From assembly GCA_947488305.1 (NCBI GenBank), contig CANKZM010000007.1, positions 62,001 to 126,000 of the forward strand: a stretch of 64,000 bases of DNA, read 5' to 3'. Positions within the stretch are counted from its first letter, which is position 1. Each line of letters begins with the position of its first letter. The position numbers and the translations under genes are program-made. Positions 22,273-32,565 of the stretch are shown here, piece by piece. The notes beneath the pieces were generated by a model. The model was not told the DNA's origin. It ran no database searches and saw only the letters and a program-made list of their open reading frames with translations. This stretch comes from an uncultured Roseobacter sp. (GTDB taxonomy: Bacteria; Pseudomonadota; Alphaproteobacteria; Rhodobacterales; Rhodobacteraceae).

Positions 22273-23201
22273 AGGGCGGCCAGTATTTCGCGTGCTTGCC
22301 GACTGTCTGCGTCCATCTGGGTGATCAGGGCGTCCAGCCCGTCGAATTTCTCTTCCGGGCGCAGGTGTTCGACCAAAGCGACAGACAGGGGCGTATCATA
22401 AAGATCGCCCGAAAAGTCAAAGATGAAGGTTTCCAGGTTGGCCTGATTTTCTCCGAACATCGGGCGGACGCCCAGCGAGGCAACGCCATGATAGCTTCCG
22501 GCGTGCGGCCCTTCGAGGACATCGACCAGCACTGCATAGACCCCAAATGCAGGCGGGTGCAGTCCGTCGATGGACATATTGGCGGTTGGATAGCCCAGTT
22601 CGCGTCCGCGCTGCTCGCCACCGATCACCGGCCCTTCGATGCGGTGCCAATGGCCAAGCATGGCAGCGGCGCTTCGAGGGTCGCCATCGCTGAGCGCACG
22701 CCGGATGGCGGTGGAAGATACCGTCACGTCCGCATGGGACATCAAGGGCGCGATGGTCACATCAAACGCCATTTCCTGCCCAAAGCGAACAAGGTCTTGT
22801 GCGGTGCCGCTGCGGCCTTTGCCAAAACAGAAATCAGCGCCCACAATGATGTGGCTCAGGCCGAAGCCATCCCGAACGACCCGTTGCGCAAACTCTCTTG
22901 GCGACAGGGCTGCAAGAGCCGCATTGAAATTGAGCTCAAAAAGCATTTCGACACCAAGCTTTTCCAACCGGCTGGCGCGCGCTTCACGGCTCATCAGGCG
23001 GAAGGGGGCTGCGTCTGGCGCGAAATAAGCGCGTGGGTGAGGATCGAACGTCAGAATACCCAATGGGGCATCGGGCGCCACCTGTCGCGCGAGATCAATC
23101 ACGGATTGATGGCCAAGATGTACGCCATCGAAATTGCCGATGGCTGCACTGGCGCCTCGGTCGCTGTCTTCAACGTATTGATAGTCGCGCAGGATCTTCA
23201 T
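22269..23201 (-). CDS. ribF: Bifunctional riboflavin kinase/FMN adenylyltransferase
   Basis: Makes FMN and then FAD from riboflavin. The 310 residues comprise an N-terminal nucleotidyltransferase domain (GNFDGVHLGHQSVI, ILTFDPHPRAYF, IVGADFCFGKGRSG, SSTAIR) and a C-terminal kinase domain (RGRELGYPTANM, HGVASLGVRPMF, LETFIFDF, LRPEEKFDGLDAL). All expected motifs are there. It overlaps ycgN by 4 nt. No FMN riboswitch-like leader is recognisable upstream; the MaoC gene ends only 57 nt before. Confidence 0.97.
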   Translation of the reverse strand: MKILRDYQYVEDSDRGASAAIGNFDGVHLGHQSVIDLARQVAPDAPLGILTFDPHPRAYFAPDAAPFRLMSREARASRLEKLGVEMLFELNFNAALAALSPREFAQRVVRDGFGLSHIIVGADFCFGKGRSGTAQDLVRFGQEMAFDVTIAPLMSHADVTVSSTAIRRALSDGDPRSAAAMLGHWHRIEGPVIGGEQRGRELGYPTANMSIDGLHPPAFGVYAVLVDVLEGPHAGSYHGVASLGVRPMFGENQANLETFIFDFSGDLYDTPLSVALVEHLRPEEKFDGLDALITQMDADSRQAREILAAL

Positions 23202-23258
23202 GCGCCCTGCGTAGCGTTCGGCGGCGTAACGTGCAAGCGTCCGAGAGTGCGATGCGCG

Positions 23259-23702
23259 TTAGTCGAATTTGCGCGATGGTGCCATCACTGTCGCTTCGCC
23301 TACAAGCACCTTCTTGCCATCAACAGAGCAATGGCAATCCATCTTCACACGCCGCCTCGCGGGCTCGATGTCGATCACCGTCACCTCGGCATGCACCAGA
23401 TCACCCGGTCGCACGGGGGCAAGGAACTTAAGCGATTGGCCAAGATAGACGGTGCCATGTCCCGGAAGCTGTTCACCGATCACGGCAGAGATCAGACCCG
23501 CCGTCAGCATGCCATGAGCGATGCGTCCCTCGAAGATGGTGTCCTGAGCGTAATCATCATCCAGATGCACCGGGTTCCGGTCTGTCGAAATCTGGGCGAA
23601 CATCTCAATGTCTTCATCCGTCACCACTTTTTGCAGGTGCCGGGTCATCCCCATTTCAATGTCTTCGATGCAGATTGTTCCGCGCGGCAGATTGTCCAAC
23701 AT
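23259..23702 (-). CDS. MaoC-family (R)-enoyl-CoA hydratase-like protein
   Basis: 147-residue single hotdog-fold protein. The catalytic Asp/His pair is visible in STDRNPVHLDDDYA, and the downstream IAHGMLTAGLISAVIGEQLPG is typical of PhaJ/MaoC-type hydratases, which hydrate enoyl-CoA to (R)-3-hydroxyacyl-CoA. The substrate chain length is unknown. It lies 57 nt upstream of ribF on the same strand and could be cotranscribed. Confidence 0.9.
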   Translation of the reverse strand: MLDNLPRGTICIEDIEMGMTRHLQKVVTDEDIEMFAQISTDRNPVHLDDDYAQDTIFEGRIAHGMLTAGLISAVIGEQLPGHGTVYLGQSLKFLAPVRPGDLVHAEVTVIDIEPARRRVKMDCHCSVDGKKVLVGEATVMAPSRKFD

Positions 23703-23791
23703 GATGACCCTTCCGGTAACTTTCTAACGCATAGATGGTAAAGCTTGAAACTTTATTACTTTGCAGGCGCAGAAAATCAAGGGAAAACTGC

Positions 23792-24664
23792 TTAGCGAAG
23801 GTGGCCGATCGTGAATTGTGGTGCCACATTTTCCTTGCTCAGGTAGGTTTCCAGCGCGTCTGCGTCAGGTTGCCGCAGCGTTTTGGTCTCAGCTGCAGCC
23901 AGCCCGCCCGAAATAAACAGGGAATCGATATCCTCACCCATCGCACCCGCGATGTCTGTCAGCACACCATCCCCAATGGCGAGGATCCGGTGATCTGGGA
24001 CATCGACGCCCAGGGCCGAGAGGCGACGACGGGCAAGGTCGTAGATCGGTGGATGCGGCTTACCGAAATAGAGGCTTTCGCCACCCATTTCGGTATAGAG
24101 CTTTGCCAATGCGCCAGCGCACCATTCACGTGTATCGCCACGGTCCACGACAATGTCCGGATTTGCGCAAAGCAGCTTCAACCCAAGCTGTTTGGCCATC
24201 AGAAACTGTGGACGCATGACGTCCGGGTCGGCAAGGCTGTCGAACGGACCTGTGCACACCATGCCTTCGGCATCTTCTAGGGCCACTCGTTCAATTCGTA
24301 CGGGGTTTTCAACAACGTTGAGCGGTTCAAAAAATTTCAAATCCGTTGGTGGACCAATGTGCCAGACCTTTTCGCCGACAATGCCGCGGTACATCGCGGA
24401 CCGTGCGCTGTCGCCTGATGTAGCGATGGTGTCCCAGGCGTCATCCGGCACTTCGAAATGCGCGAGTTGCTTTTTGACACCTGCGCGGGAGCGGGGCGAA
24501 TTGGTGACCAACACCACCTTGCCGCCGCCGGCGCGGTACGCCTGCAAGGCTGCAACAGCCTCGGGCAGGGCTTTGACGCCGTTGTGCACGCAGCCCCAGA
24601 GGTCGACAAATAGCGCGTCATATTGTGCAGATATCTCTGCCAGGGACGAAATGATCCGGGTCAT
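23792..24664 (-). CDS. HAD-superfamily class IIA hydrolase (TIGR01459 type)
   Basis: 290 residues. Motif I occurs as ALFVDLWGCVHNG, a variant of DxDG(T/V) where the second Asp is replaced by Trp. Motif II is VLVTNSPR and motif III is in YFGKPHPPIYDLA followed by AIGDGVLTDIAGA. Class IIA members include NagD-type nucleotide or sugar phosphatases; TIGR01459 is an alphaproteobacterial subgroup without a defined substrate. The replaced Asp suggests altered phosphatase chemistry. It is 89 nt upstream of the MaoC gene. Confidence 0.9.
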   Translation of the reverse strand: MTRIISSLAEISAQYDALFVDLWGCVHNGVKALPEAVAALQAYRAGGGKVVLVTNSPRSRAGVKKQLAHFEVPDDAWDTIATSGDSARSAMYRGIVGEKVWHIGPPTDLKFFEPLNVVENPVRIERVALEDAEGMVCTGPFDSLADPDVMRPQFLMAKQLGLKLLCANPDIVVDRGDTREWCAGALAKLYTEMGGESLYFGKPHPPIYDLARRRLSALGVDVPDHRILAIGDGVLTDIAGAMGEDIDSLFISGGLAAAETKTLRQPDADALETYLSKENVAPQFTIGHLR

Positions 24665-24742
24665 GGCGAACGCCTTTTGTATAGCTTCATTGGTACGTCT
24701 ATGCAGAAGCCTGTCTGATTTCGCCAGCCCTATACCGGGTTT

Positions 24743-25123
24743 TCAGTTCTTAACGCTGGTGAAAAATTTTGGCGTTACGCGTCTGGCTTCATTGGTTTGC
24801 TCTGACATGGAAAAAGCGGACGCGACCATGTTTGGCAAATGCGGGGAGGCGGAAAGGGTGCCGAGAACAGCAACGGCGCCGATCCATACAACCGGCACGA
24901 GCCCCAACATCCGGCAAAACGGTTGCTTCCTTGTCTTGTGACGATAGCGGCGCTGCGCCAATTTTGCACCGAACCACCCGCCGCAAAGCGCCAGCGTCAG
25001 CAGTTTTGTTTCAGGTATTCGCCATTGCCCCTCTTCAGCACGCATCTTGTCGATGCGAAAGGCGAGAAAGGTTACAATGTTTATTGCCGCAAGACATACG
25101 GCCAAGGTCACTATAATCATCAT
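24743..25123 (-). CDS. DUF1294 membrane protein
   Basis: 126 residues from the ATGATG pair at 25123; a longer frame from 25195 would overlap the ppaC stop and the terminator hairpin, so it is rejected. A hydrophobic N-terminus (MIIVTLAVCLAAINIVTFLAF) is followed by FRIDKMRAEEGQWRIPETKLLTLAL split by GGWFGAKLAQ and RHKTRKQPF, the DUF1294 core, then a second membrane span. DUF1294 proteins are small inner-membrane proteins of unknown function. Confidence 0.82.
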   Translation of the reverse strand: MMIIVTLAVCLAAINIVTFLAFRIDKMRAEEGQWRIPETKLLTLALCGGWFGAKLAQRRYRHKTRKQPFCRMLGLVPVVWIGAVAVLGTLSASPHLPNMVASAFSMSEQTNEARRVTPKFFTSVKN

Positions 25124-25133
25124 CCCATTCTCA

Positions 25134-25166
25134 AAACAAAAAAATGGCGCCATTCGGGCGCCATTT
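25134..25166 (-). terminator. Intrinsic terminator of ppaC
   Basis: AAATGGCGC and GCGCCATTT pair perfectly around a 7-nt loop; read on the minus strand the stem is followed by a run of T. It begins about 25 nt after the ppaC stop. Confidence 0.85.
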
Positions 25167-25191
25167 AGGAGTCCTTGCAGAATTGCCGCTG

Positions 25192-26112
25192 TCAAACCTT
25201 GAGATTCGGGATGATCTGCTTTTTGCGGCTCATGATGCCGGGTAGGACAACTGTGTCTCCGTCGACGCTCGCGTCGAAGCTCTTTTCCGCGATGGATTTG
25301 ACCAGATCATTGGGGACCAGAAGCGTCGCTTCTTCGTTCAAGATGTCCACCACGAAGAGCAACACCTGGTCAGCGCCGTCATCACTTGCAACGCCAGGCA
25401 TGGCAGCCATCAAGGCGTCCTTGCGATCCAGCACCTGACCGGGTGAGGTTGTCTCAAGCACCGACACGCGGAATTGCTTGCCGCCCACTTCATACTCCTT
25501 GCTGTCCATGCGCAGCAGCTCGGCTTCGGAGAAAGCGGAGACATCGGATTTCGCCGCGAACATTTCCGCCGCATAGGCACTGATGTCCACACCCAAGTCC
25601 TTGGCGAGATCATGCGCGATGGCCTTGTCTTCCTGCGTCGTCGTGGGGCTGCGGAACTCAAGCGTGTCGGACAGGATGCAGGACAGCATTGCACCTTTTA
25701 CATTCTCAGGTATCTGCGCCATATGCTGACCAATCATCTTCCACATGATCGTGGCAGTGCAGGCCAGTGGTTCGATCCGGATGTCAATCGGGCCTTTGGT
25801 TTCCAGCCCGCCCACCAATTTGTGGTGATCGATGATCTGGATGATATCCGCGTCATTGATGTTGTCGGGCAATTCGGCCGGATTGTTAGTATCTACGATT
25901 ACAACTGAGGTATCGCCGTCCAAGGTGCTGATGATCTCTGGCTTTTCAAGGTTCCAGCGGTCGAGCACAAACAGAGCTTCAGTGTTTGGCTCCCCCAGCA
26001 ATACCGGTTTAGCTTCAACGTCCTTGATTTGATTGAGATACCAGGCCCAGATGATTGGCGAGCCTGTACTGTCGGTGTCGGGGGATTTATGGCCAAAAAC
26101 CAAAGTTGTCAT
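25192..26112 (-). CDS. ppaC: Manganese-dependent inorganic pyrophosphatase (family II)
   Basis: Cytosolic hydrolysis of pyrophosphate to phosphate. The 306 residues show the DHH-family signature: FGHKSPDTDS at the N-terminus, VVIVDTNNPAEL, and IIDHHKLVGG, plus the C-terminal DHHA2-type substrate loop SRKKQIIPNL. No regulatory CBS or DRTGG insert is present. Family II enzymes are less common than family I in Proteobacteria. A perfect terminator follows. Confidence 0.95.
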   Translation of the reverse strand: MTTLVFGHKSPDTDSTGSPIIWAWYLNQIKDVEAKPVLLGEPNTEALFVLDRWNLEKPEIISTLDGDTSVVIVDTNNPAELPDNINDADIIQIIDHHKLVGGLETKGPIDIRIEPLACTATIMWKMIGQHMAQIPENVKGAMLSCILSDTLEFRSPTTTQEDKAIAHDLAKDLGVDISAYAAEMFAAKSDVSAFSEAELLRMDSKEYEVGGKQFRVSVLETTSPGQVLDRKDALMAAMPGVASDDGADQVLLFVVDILNEEATLLVPNDLVKSIAEKSFDASVDGDTVVLPGIMSRKKQIIPNLKV

Positions 26113-26248
26113 TTAAGCGTTCCATTATGTGCATCAGAGTCGCGGCCCTTATAAAAAGGTCCCCGGAGGATGTCACCCGTCCCATTGCCGCAGAGCAGCA
26201 TGTTTTTCCTGTTTGAAGCTCGCCTGAAGCTGACGCTACTGTTGTCCA

Positions 26249-26926
26249 ATGACAGGGCGACAAGAAACGGACCTCTATCCTCCGATCAAGGCATATCTTG
26301 AAGAGCAGGGCTATGTGGTCAAATCCGAAATCGGCGCGGCAGACGTCGTTGCGGTTCGCGGCGCGGAGCCGCCGGTTGTTGTTGAGTTGAAGCTGGCATT
26401 TTCCCTAACGCTCTTTCACCAGGCGATTGCGCGTCTGGCAGTGTCAGACGATGTCTATGTCGCGGTTGAACATCGGACAGGGAAACGCTTTGCGAAATCG
26501 GTAAAGCAATCGTTATCCCTCGCGCGGCGTTTGGGCATCGGCCTGATCACGGTCCGTCTATCCGATGATTTGGTGCAAGTTCACTGTGATCCCGGTCCCT
26601 ATGCTCCTCGAAAGTCCAAGAAACGGCAGGCTTCGCTTTTGCGCGAGTTCGCGCGACGCGCCGGTGATCCAAATGAGGGCGGGCAGGGGCGCTCAGGTTT
26701 GGTTACGGCATACCGGCAGGACGCGTTGAAGCTTGCGGTATATCTGTTTGAAGCGGGTGCGAGCCAAGGCGCGGTTGTTGCGCGCGAAACCGGTGTTACG
26801 CAGGCAACGCGCATGATGCGGGACAATCATTACGGATGGTTCGAGAAGATCGATACCGGCGTTTATGGGTTGACACTAAACGGAGCCGCAGCAGTGCAAG
26901 ACAGTGGAAAAATGCTTGGTTCCTAG
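26249..26926 (+). CDS. DUF2161 protein, putative PD-(D/E)xK nuclease-fold
   Basis: 225 residues. The N-terminal third has the PD-(D/E)xK pattern: an acidic residue in GAADVVAV and then VVVELKLAF, with an N-terminal Glu in TDLYPPIKAYLEEQGY. The C-terminal part (about 150-225) looks like a winged-helix domain (VVARETGVTQATRMMRDNHYGWF in pieces) ending with GVYGLT. DUF2161 is described as a putative phosphodiesterase; a DNA-acting role is plausible but unproven. It stands alone upstream of groESL with its own transcript. Confidence 0.85.
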   Translation: MTGRQETDLYPPIKAYLEEQGYVVKSEIGAADVVAVRGAEPPVVVELKLAFSLTLFHQAIARLAVSDDVYVAVEHRTGKRFAKSVKQSLSLARRLGIGLITVRLSDDLVQVHCDPGPYAPRKSKKRQASLLREFARRAGDPNEGGQGRSGLVTAYRQDALKLAVYLFEAGASQGAVVARETGVTQATRMMRDNHYGWFEKIDTGVYGLTLNGAAAVQDSGKMLGS

Positions 26927-26988
26927 GGCCGAAAGCGCCGTCGACGCGCATTCAAAGTGTATAAGCAAATTTTTTGCCAATCCAGTGG

Positions 26989-27017
26989 TTGACTCACGTC
27001 TTGGTGATGCCTAGCTA
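26989..27017 (+). promoter_or_regulatory. Predicted housekeeping promoter of groESL
   Basis: TTGACT (26989-26994) and TAGCTA (27012-27017) are separated by 17 nt. Transcription would start near 27024, directly at the first base of the CIRCE element, the usual geometry for HrcA repression. Confidence 0.65.
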
Positions 27018-27024
27018 TGCGCCG

Positions 27025-27051
27025 TTAGCACTCGAACAGAATGAGTGCTAA
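27025..27051 (+). promoter_or_regulatory. CIRCE element (HrcA operator)
   Basis: TTAGCACTC, nine bases, then GAGTGCTAA: a perfect match to the CIRCE consensus inverted repeat. Its position between the promoter and groES implies repression of groESL by HrcA at normal temperature. hrcA itself is not in the window. Confidence 0.97.
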
Positions 27052-27117
27052 TAAGGATTGAGGGCAGTTGGCCCAAGACCTTTAGGGAGAAACTTTGAGC
27101 CTTAAGGAGCTGCAAAG

Positions 27118-27429
27118 ATGGCATTCAAACCACTGCATGACCGCGTTTTGGTACGCCGCGTTGAAAGCGAAGAGAAAACCGCTGGCGGTCTTATCATCCC
27201 CGAAAGCGCAAAAGAAAAGCCTGCTGAAGGCGTTGTTGTCGCCTGCGGAGAAGGCGCGCGCAAAGACAGCGGCGAGCTGATCGAAATGGCCGTCGCCGAA
27301 GGTGACAAAATCCTTTTCGGCAAATGGTCCGGTACAGAAGTCACCATCGATGGTGAAGAGCTGCTGATCATGAAAGAGAGCGACATTCTCGGGATCATCG
27401 AAGCGTCTGCTGCTGCAAAAGCTGCATGA
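27118..27429 (+). CDS. groS: Co-chaperonin GroES
   Basis: 103 residues; the heptameric lid of the GroEL chamber. It starts [12 protein letters not shown], has the mobile loop [17 protein letters not shown] (positions about 17-33) and the ending [15 protein letters not shown] is placed 9-10 nt before the ATG. It is followed by groL after 56 nt and controlled by CIRCE. Confidence 0.98.
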   Translation: MAFKPLHDRVLVRRVESEEKTAGGLIIPESAKEKPAEGVVVACGEGARKDSGELIEMAVAEGDKILFGKWSGTEVTIDGEELLIMKESDILGIIEASAAAKAA

Positions 27430-27482
27430 ACGCCCAGGATCGTCTGATCTTCAAGTCGAACAAACAAATTTACGGAGAATAG

Positions 27483-29132
<1,650 letters not shown>

Positions 29133-29158
29133 TCGACCGGCCCACCGGAAATGAATAG

Positions 29159-29188
29159 AAAAGGCCCTCCACGCGGAGGGCCTTTTTT
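29159..29188 (+). terminator. Intrinsic terminator of groESL
   Basis: AAGGCCCTCC (29161-29170) pairs exactly with GGAGGGCCTT (29175-29184) around loop ACGC, followed by a T-run. It lies about 30 nt after the groL stop. Confidence 0.95.
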
Positions 29189-29297
29189 GTTGCCTCCGCC
29201 TCAAGGCAGGAGACCCACCGTTCACAAAAGCGCAATTTCACAGCCCATTCATGAACTACCGCTTGGATGCAGTCTGGCTTGAAGGTAAGGCCAGAAC

Positions 29298-30146
29298 ATG
29301 CGCCTGTTTTTGCTGACCAGCTTCACGATGATTGCATTTGCGTCGAACTCCATCCTTACGCGCATGGCGATTGAACCCGGCTTCATTGATCCAATCAGTT
29401 TCGCGCTCATCCGCGTGCTTGCGGGCGCCGCATTTCTCTGTGGCATGGTTTTGCTCAAAGGTGGCAATCTTCCATGGACAGGTCGCGCGCGGCTATTGGG
29501 GGCGTCCAGTCTTGCCGTCTATATGGTTGGGTTTTCTCTGGCATACGTGACCCTGGACGCGGGTCTGGGCGCGCTGATCCTCTTTGGGGTGGTTCAGATT
29601 TCGATGTTTTCCTATAGCGCTCTGATTGGCTTGCGGCCCGGGGCGCGTCAGGTAATCGGAGCGGCGATCGCGTTTTCAGGGCTCTTGACTGCGCTTTGGC
29701 CAGATGAAAGCGGGGGGCATTCGATTTGGGGTGCCCTGTTCATGGTCGTCGCTGGGATAGGATGGGCTGGATACACCTTGGTTGGAAAGAATGCGCAAAA
29801 CCCATTGGCAGAGACGGCGGCAAATTTCGCGATCTGCCTGCCGATGCTGTTGCTTCTGACAGGATTGTTTGTCGACCAGGTTACGATAACAGGCGTTCTT
29901 CTGGCGGTTCTATGCGGCGCAGTTACGTCCGGCCTTGGGTACGCGCTATGGTATAAGGTGTTGCCCGAGCTTCAGCGAAGTGTGGCGGCGGTGGTTCAAT
30001 TGAGCGTGCCGATCATTGCCATCGTGGCGGGTGCACTTCTGTTAGGTGAGCCGCTGACACTTGCAATAATATTGGCTGCGGCGCTGGTCATTTTGGGTGT
30101 CGCAATGGCGGTCACAAAACAATCGGTTCCAGCGGATCATAGCTGA
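29298..30146 (+). CDS. EamA/DMT-family transporter
   Basis: 282 residues of nearly continuous hydrophobic segments, consistent with ten membrane spans as two EamA repeats: the first contains FALIRVLAGAAFLCGMVLL, the second GAVTSGLGYALWYKVLPEL and VVQLSVPIIAIVAGALLLGE. Members export amino acids or other metabolites; the substrate cannot be told. The last 35 nt overlap the convergent Nudix gene. Confidence 0.88.
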   Translation: MRLFLLTSFTMIAFASNSILTRMAIEPGFIDPISFALIRVLAGAAFLCGMVLLKGGNLPWTGRARLLGASSLAVYMVGFSLAYVTLDAGLGALILFGVVQISMFSYSALIGLRPGARQVIGAAIAFSGLLTALWPDESGGHSIWGALFMVVAGIGWAGYTLVGKNAQNPLAETAANFAICLPMLLLLTGLFVDQVTITGVLLAVLCGAVTSGLGYALWYKVLPELQRSVAAVVQLSVPIIAIVAGALLLGEPLTLAIILAAALVILGVAMAVTKQSVPADHS

Positions 30147-30567
30147 TCCCCGCATTGGCATCGAAGGCAATATGCTCCAACGCGTCGGGTTTGACCTGCA
30201 GTTTTGCATATTCCTGCCGCGTGACCCAGAAATGCTCGGTTACAACCCGTTCAGGATCCTCCCACGTGGGATCGATTTGTCCGTCTCCTGAGAGCTGGCA
30301 GCGGAAAAACACTTCAACCTGATGAAATTTGCTTCTGGGATCATGGAACTCGTTCACCAGACAAGGCACACCCACCCAAACGACCAACCCGGTTTCTTCA
30401 TAGACTTCACGGGCAAGGTTTTCGGGCAGCGAGCTTCCTGGTTCGACGCCGCCACCGGGCGCGCACAGCAAATTGCTGCGCCCCTCGGGCCAAGCATTGA
30501 CCAGCAACAGTCGCCGGCCCCTCATTATGACGGCTCTCACGGCGATACGGGGTGATTTCAAAGACAT
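30112..30567 (-). CDS. Nudix hydrolase with variant Nudix box
   Basis: 151 residues, single Nudix domain. The box reads GGGVEPGSSLPENLAREVYEE then TGL; the core REVYEETG is intact, but the first glutamate of the consensus (Gx5E) is a serine here. The REUxEE metal-binding part remains, so activity may persist. Substrate unknown; nucleoside diphosphate derivatives are usual. It overlaps the convergent EamA gene by 35 nt. Confidence 0.87.
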   Translation of the reverse strand: MSLKSPRIAVRAVIMRGRRLLLVNAWPEGRSNLLCAPGGGVEPGSSLPENLAREVYEETGLVVWVGVPCLVNEFHDPRSKFHQVEVFFRCQLSGDGQIDPTWEDPERVVTEHFWVTRQEYAKLQVKPDALEHIAFDANAGISYDPLEPIVL

Positions 30568-30638
30568 TTCCTGGAATTCCCGTGAAAGAGCGTAACGTTT
30601 TTCTTTTTTAGGACGCCGGATGCGCTTATCTCAACCTC

Positions 30639-31430
30639 ATGAGACGCGTATTACTTCCTCTAACGGCTTTTGTTGCCATTTTGACCCTGGCTGCGCCCGT
30701 GCACGCTCGTTGTGTTGTGCTTTTGCATGGGTTGGCGCGCACGGAACTGTCCTTTGCCTTGATGGAGGCGGCTCTTGCCTCAGAAGGCTACAACGTTGTC
30801 AGGCCGGGCTACCCGTCCACAGAAGCGCCCGTAGGTGAGCTTGTCGAGAGAACACTTCCCGACGCTGTCGCAGCCTGTAAACCCGATGAGAAGGTAGACT
30901 TCGTTACCCATTCAATGGGTGGCATCCTGTTGCGCCAATGGGCAGAGGAGGCGGGAACGGAACGGATAGGCAGAGCCGTCATGTTGGGCCCGCCCAACCA
31001 AGGCAGCGAAATCGTTGACGCCCTCGACGATATTGAAGCCTTCGACTGGATCAATGGGCCTGCCGGGTCACAACTGGGCACAGGGCCGGGGTCGCTGCCG
31101 CGCAGCCTGCCGCCCGTGCGGTTTGAGTTGGGGGTCATTGCAGGGGATCAATCGCTCAATCCCTACTTTTCGTCGCTCTTGCCTGGCCCGGATGATGGAA
31201 AGGTTGCGGTGTATTCCACCCGTGTGACCGGCATGAAAGACCATATCGTGCTGCCGGTAACCCATACATTCATGATGAATAATCCAAGAGTGATCGCGCA
31301 GGTTATGACGTTTCTGGAGACCGGTTCCTTTGATAGGGACCTGACATGGTTCGATGCGATCTTGGAGCAGATTGGGTGCCCGGATGGCAGCTGCGTTCCA
31401 GGGGTGGAGACACAGTTTGGCCGACCTTAA
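30639..31430 (+). CDS. Secreted lipase-like alpha/beta hydrolase
   Basis: 263 residues with a signal peptide ([20 protein letters not shown], cleavage near VHA). The domain opens with [21 protein letters not shown], has the nucleophile motif [17 protein letters not shown], and a late [10 protein letters not shown] containing the probable catalytic His. The pattern resembles bacterial triacylglycerol lipases/esterases (PGAP1/LipA-like). Cys residues (ARC, GCPDGSC) may form disulfides in the periplasm. Its 3' end overlaps the TTG start of phnM by 14 nt, so the two are probably cotranscribed, though no functional link is evident. Confidence 0.86.
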   Translation: MRRVLLPLTAFVAILTLAAPVHARCVVLLHGLARTELSFALMEAALASEGYNVVRPGYPSTEAPVGELVERTLPDAVAACKPDEKVDFVTHSMGGILLRQWAEEAGTERIGRAVMLGPPNQGSEIVDALDDIEAFDWINGPAGSQLGTGPGSLPRSLPPVRFELGVIAGDQSLNPYFSSLLPGPDDGKVAVYSTRVTGMKDHIVLPVTHTFMMNNPRVIAQVMTFLETGSFDRDLTWFDAILEQIGCPDGSCVPGVETQFGRP

Positions 31431-32562
31431 GCTGATCGGGTCAGACGTCCTTGGCCCCACCGGTGTGCATCAGGCCGGACTTTGTATCGACGCAGGCGTC
31501 ATTGTTGACGATGGGGTTGGGCGCGTTGTCGATCTGACGGGCTTTTTGATCTTACCGGGTATCGTTGATGTGCACGGCGATGGGTTCGAGCGTCATCTCG
31601 CCCCACGTCGCGGCGCGATGAAACAGATGGCCGAAGGTCTGGTGGCCACCGAAGCCGAGCTTGCCGCCAACGGTATCACCACGGCGGTTCTGGCACAGTT
31701 TGTAAGCTGGGAAGGCGGCTTGCGTGGCTTGGACTTTGCAGACCAGGTATTTACCTCCCTGCGCCAGACAGCACCGCAGTTGATCACCGAAGTGCACGCA
31801 CAATTGCGGCTGGAGACGCATCTTCTGGACCTCTACGACCGGGTGCCGGACCTCGTAGCCGAATGGGATATTCCTTACGTGGTTTTCAATGATCATCTGC
31901 CTCATGGCAGGCTGGCGCAAGGCAAACACCCGCCCCGCATGGTGGGCCAGGCCCTGAAAGCGGGCCGGAACCCGGAGGCGCATTTCGCGCTGCTTATGGA
32001 TTTGCATGAGCGCAGTGCAGACGTGCCCGCTGCACTTGACCGGCTCTGTTCGCGGCTGCTTTCGGCGGGAATTCGCATAGGCAGCCATGATGATAAAACA
32101 GAAGCGGGGCGAAAGGCCTGGCATGGTCGTGGTGTGCGTATCGCAGAGTTTCCTGAAACGTTGGAGGCGGCTGAAACAGCAAAAAGACAGGGCGATCTGG
32201 TGGTTTTGGGCGCGCCAAATGTTGTGCGCGGCGGATCCCATAAGGGCAACGTCAGCGCCATTGATCTGATCACACTGGGATTGGCAGATGCCATCGCATC
32301 TGACTACCACTATCCAAGTCCACGGCGGGCTGCTCTGATGCTGGAAAAGACCGGGCTTCTGCCCTTGGTCGACGCATGGCGTTTGGTATCCGCTGGACCC
32401 GCTGCAGTTCTTGGGTTTGAAGACCGCGGCGTGCTCGACGTTGGGAAACGGGCCGACCTCCTGATCCTTGACCGAAAAACGGAACGTGTCGCAGCGTCAA
32501 TGGTCAAAGGGCGTTTCAGTTACATGACCGGAGATGTCGCGGAGCGGTTCATCGCCGCCTGA
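31417..32562 (+). CDS. phnM: PhnM-type ribose-methylphosphonate triphosphate diphosphatase
   Basis: Amidohydrolase-family protein; PhnM removes pyrophosphate from ribose 1-methylphosphonate 5-triphosphate in the C-P lyase pathway. The 381 residues show [15 protein letters not shown] (metal site), [46 protein letters not shown] and SDYHYPSP. The chosen start is TTG 31417 with GGAG 7 nt upstream; in-frame ATG at 31354 lies deep in the lipase gene. No other phn gene is present, so this is an orphan copy, and its real substrate may differ. Confidence 0.87.
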   Translation: MADLKLIGSDVLGPTGVHQAGLCIDAGVIVDDGVGRVVDLTGFLILPGIVDVHGDGFERHLAPRRGAMKQMAEGLVATEAELAANGITTAVLAQFVSWEGGLRGLDFADQVFTSLRQTAPQLITEVHAQLRLETHLLDLYDRVPDLVAEWDIPYVVFNDHLPHGRLAQGKHPPRMVGQALKAGRNPEAHFALLMDLHERSADVPAALDRLCSRLLSAGIRIGSHDDKTEAGRKAWHGRGVRIAEFPETLEAAETAKRQGDLVVLGAPNVVRGGSHKGNVSAIDLITLGLADAIASDYHYPSPRRAALMLEKTGLLPLVDAWRLVSAGPAAVLGFEDRGVLDVGKRADLLILDRKTERVAASMVKGRFSYMTGDVAERFIAA

Positions 32563-32565
32563 CGC

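Noticed and set aside
22269-23201. FMN riboswitch upstream of ribF
   Set aside because: Only 57 nt separate ribF from the MaoC gene, too short for an RFN element, and none of its conserved stems is visible.
22296-23741. 481-codon open frame opposite ribF and MaoC
   Set aside because: It covers two well-supported genes on the other strand and shows no family motif.
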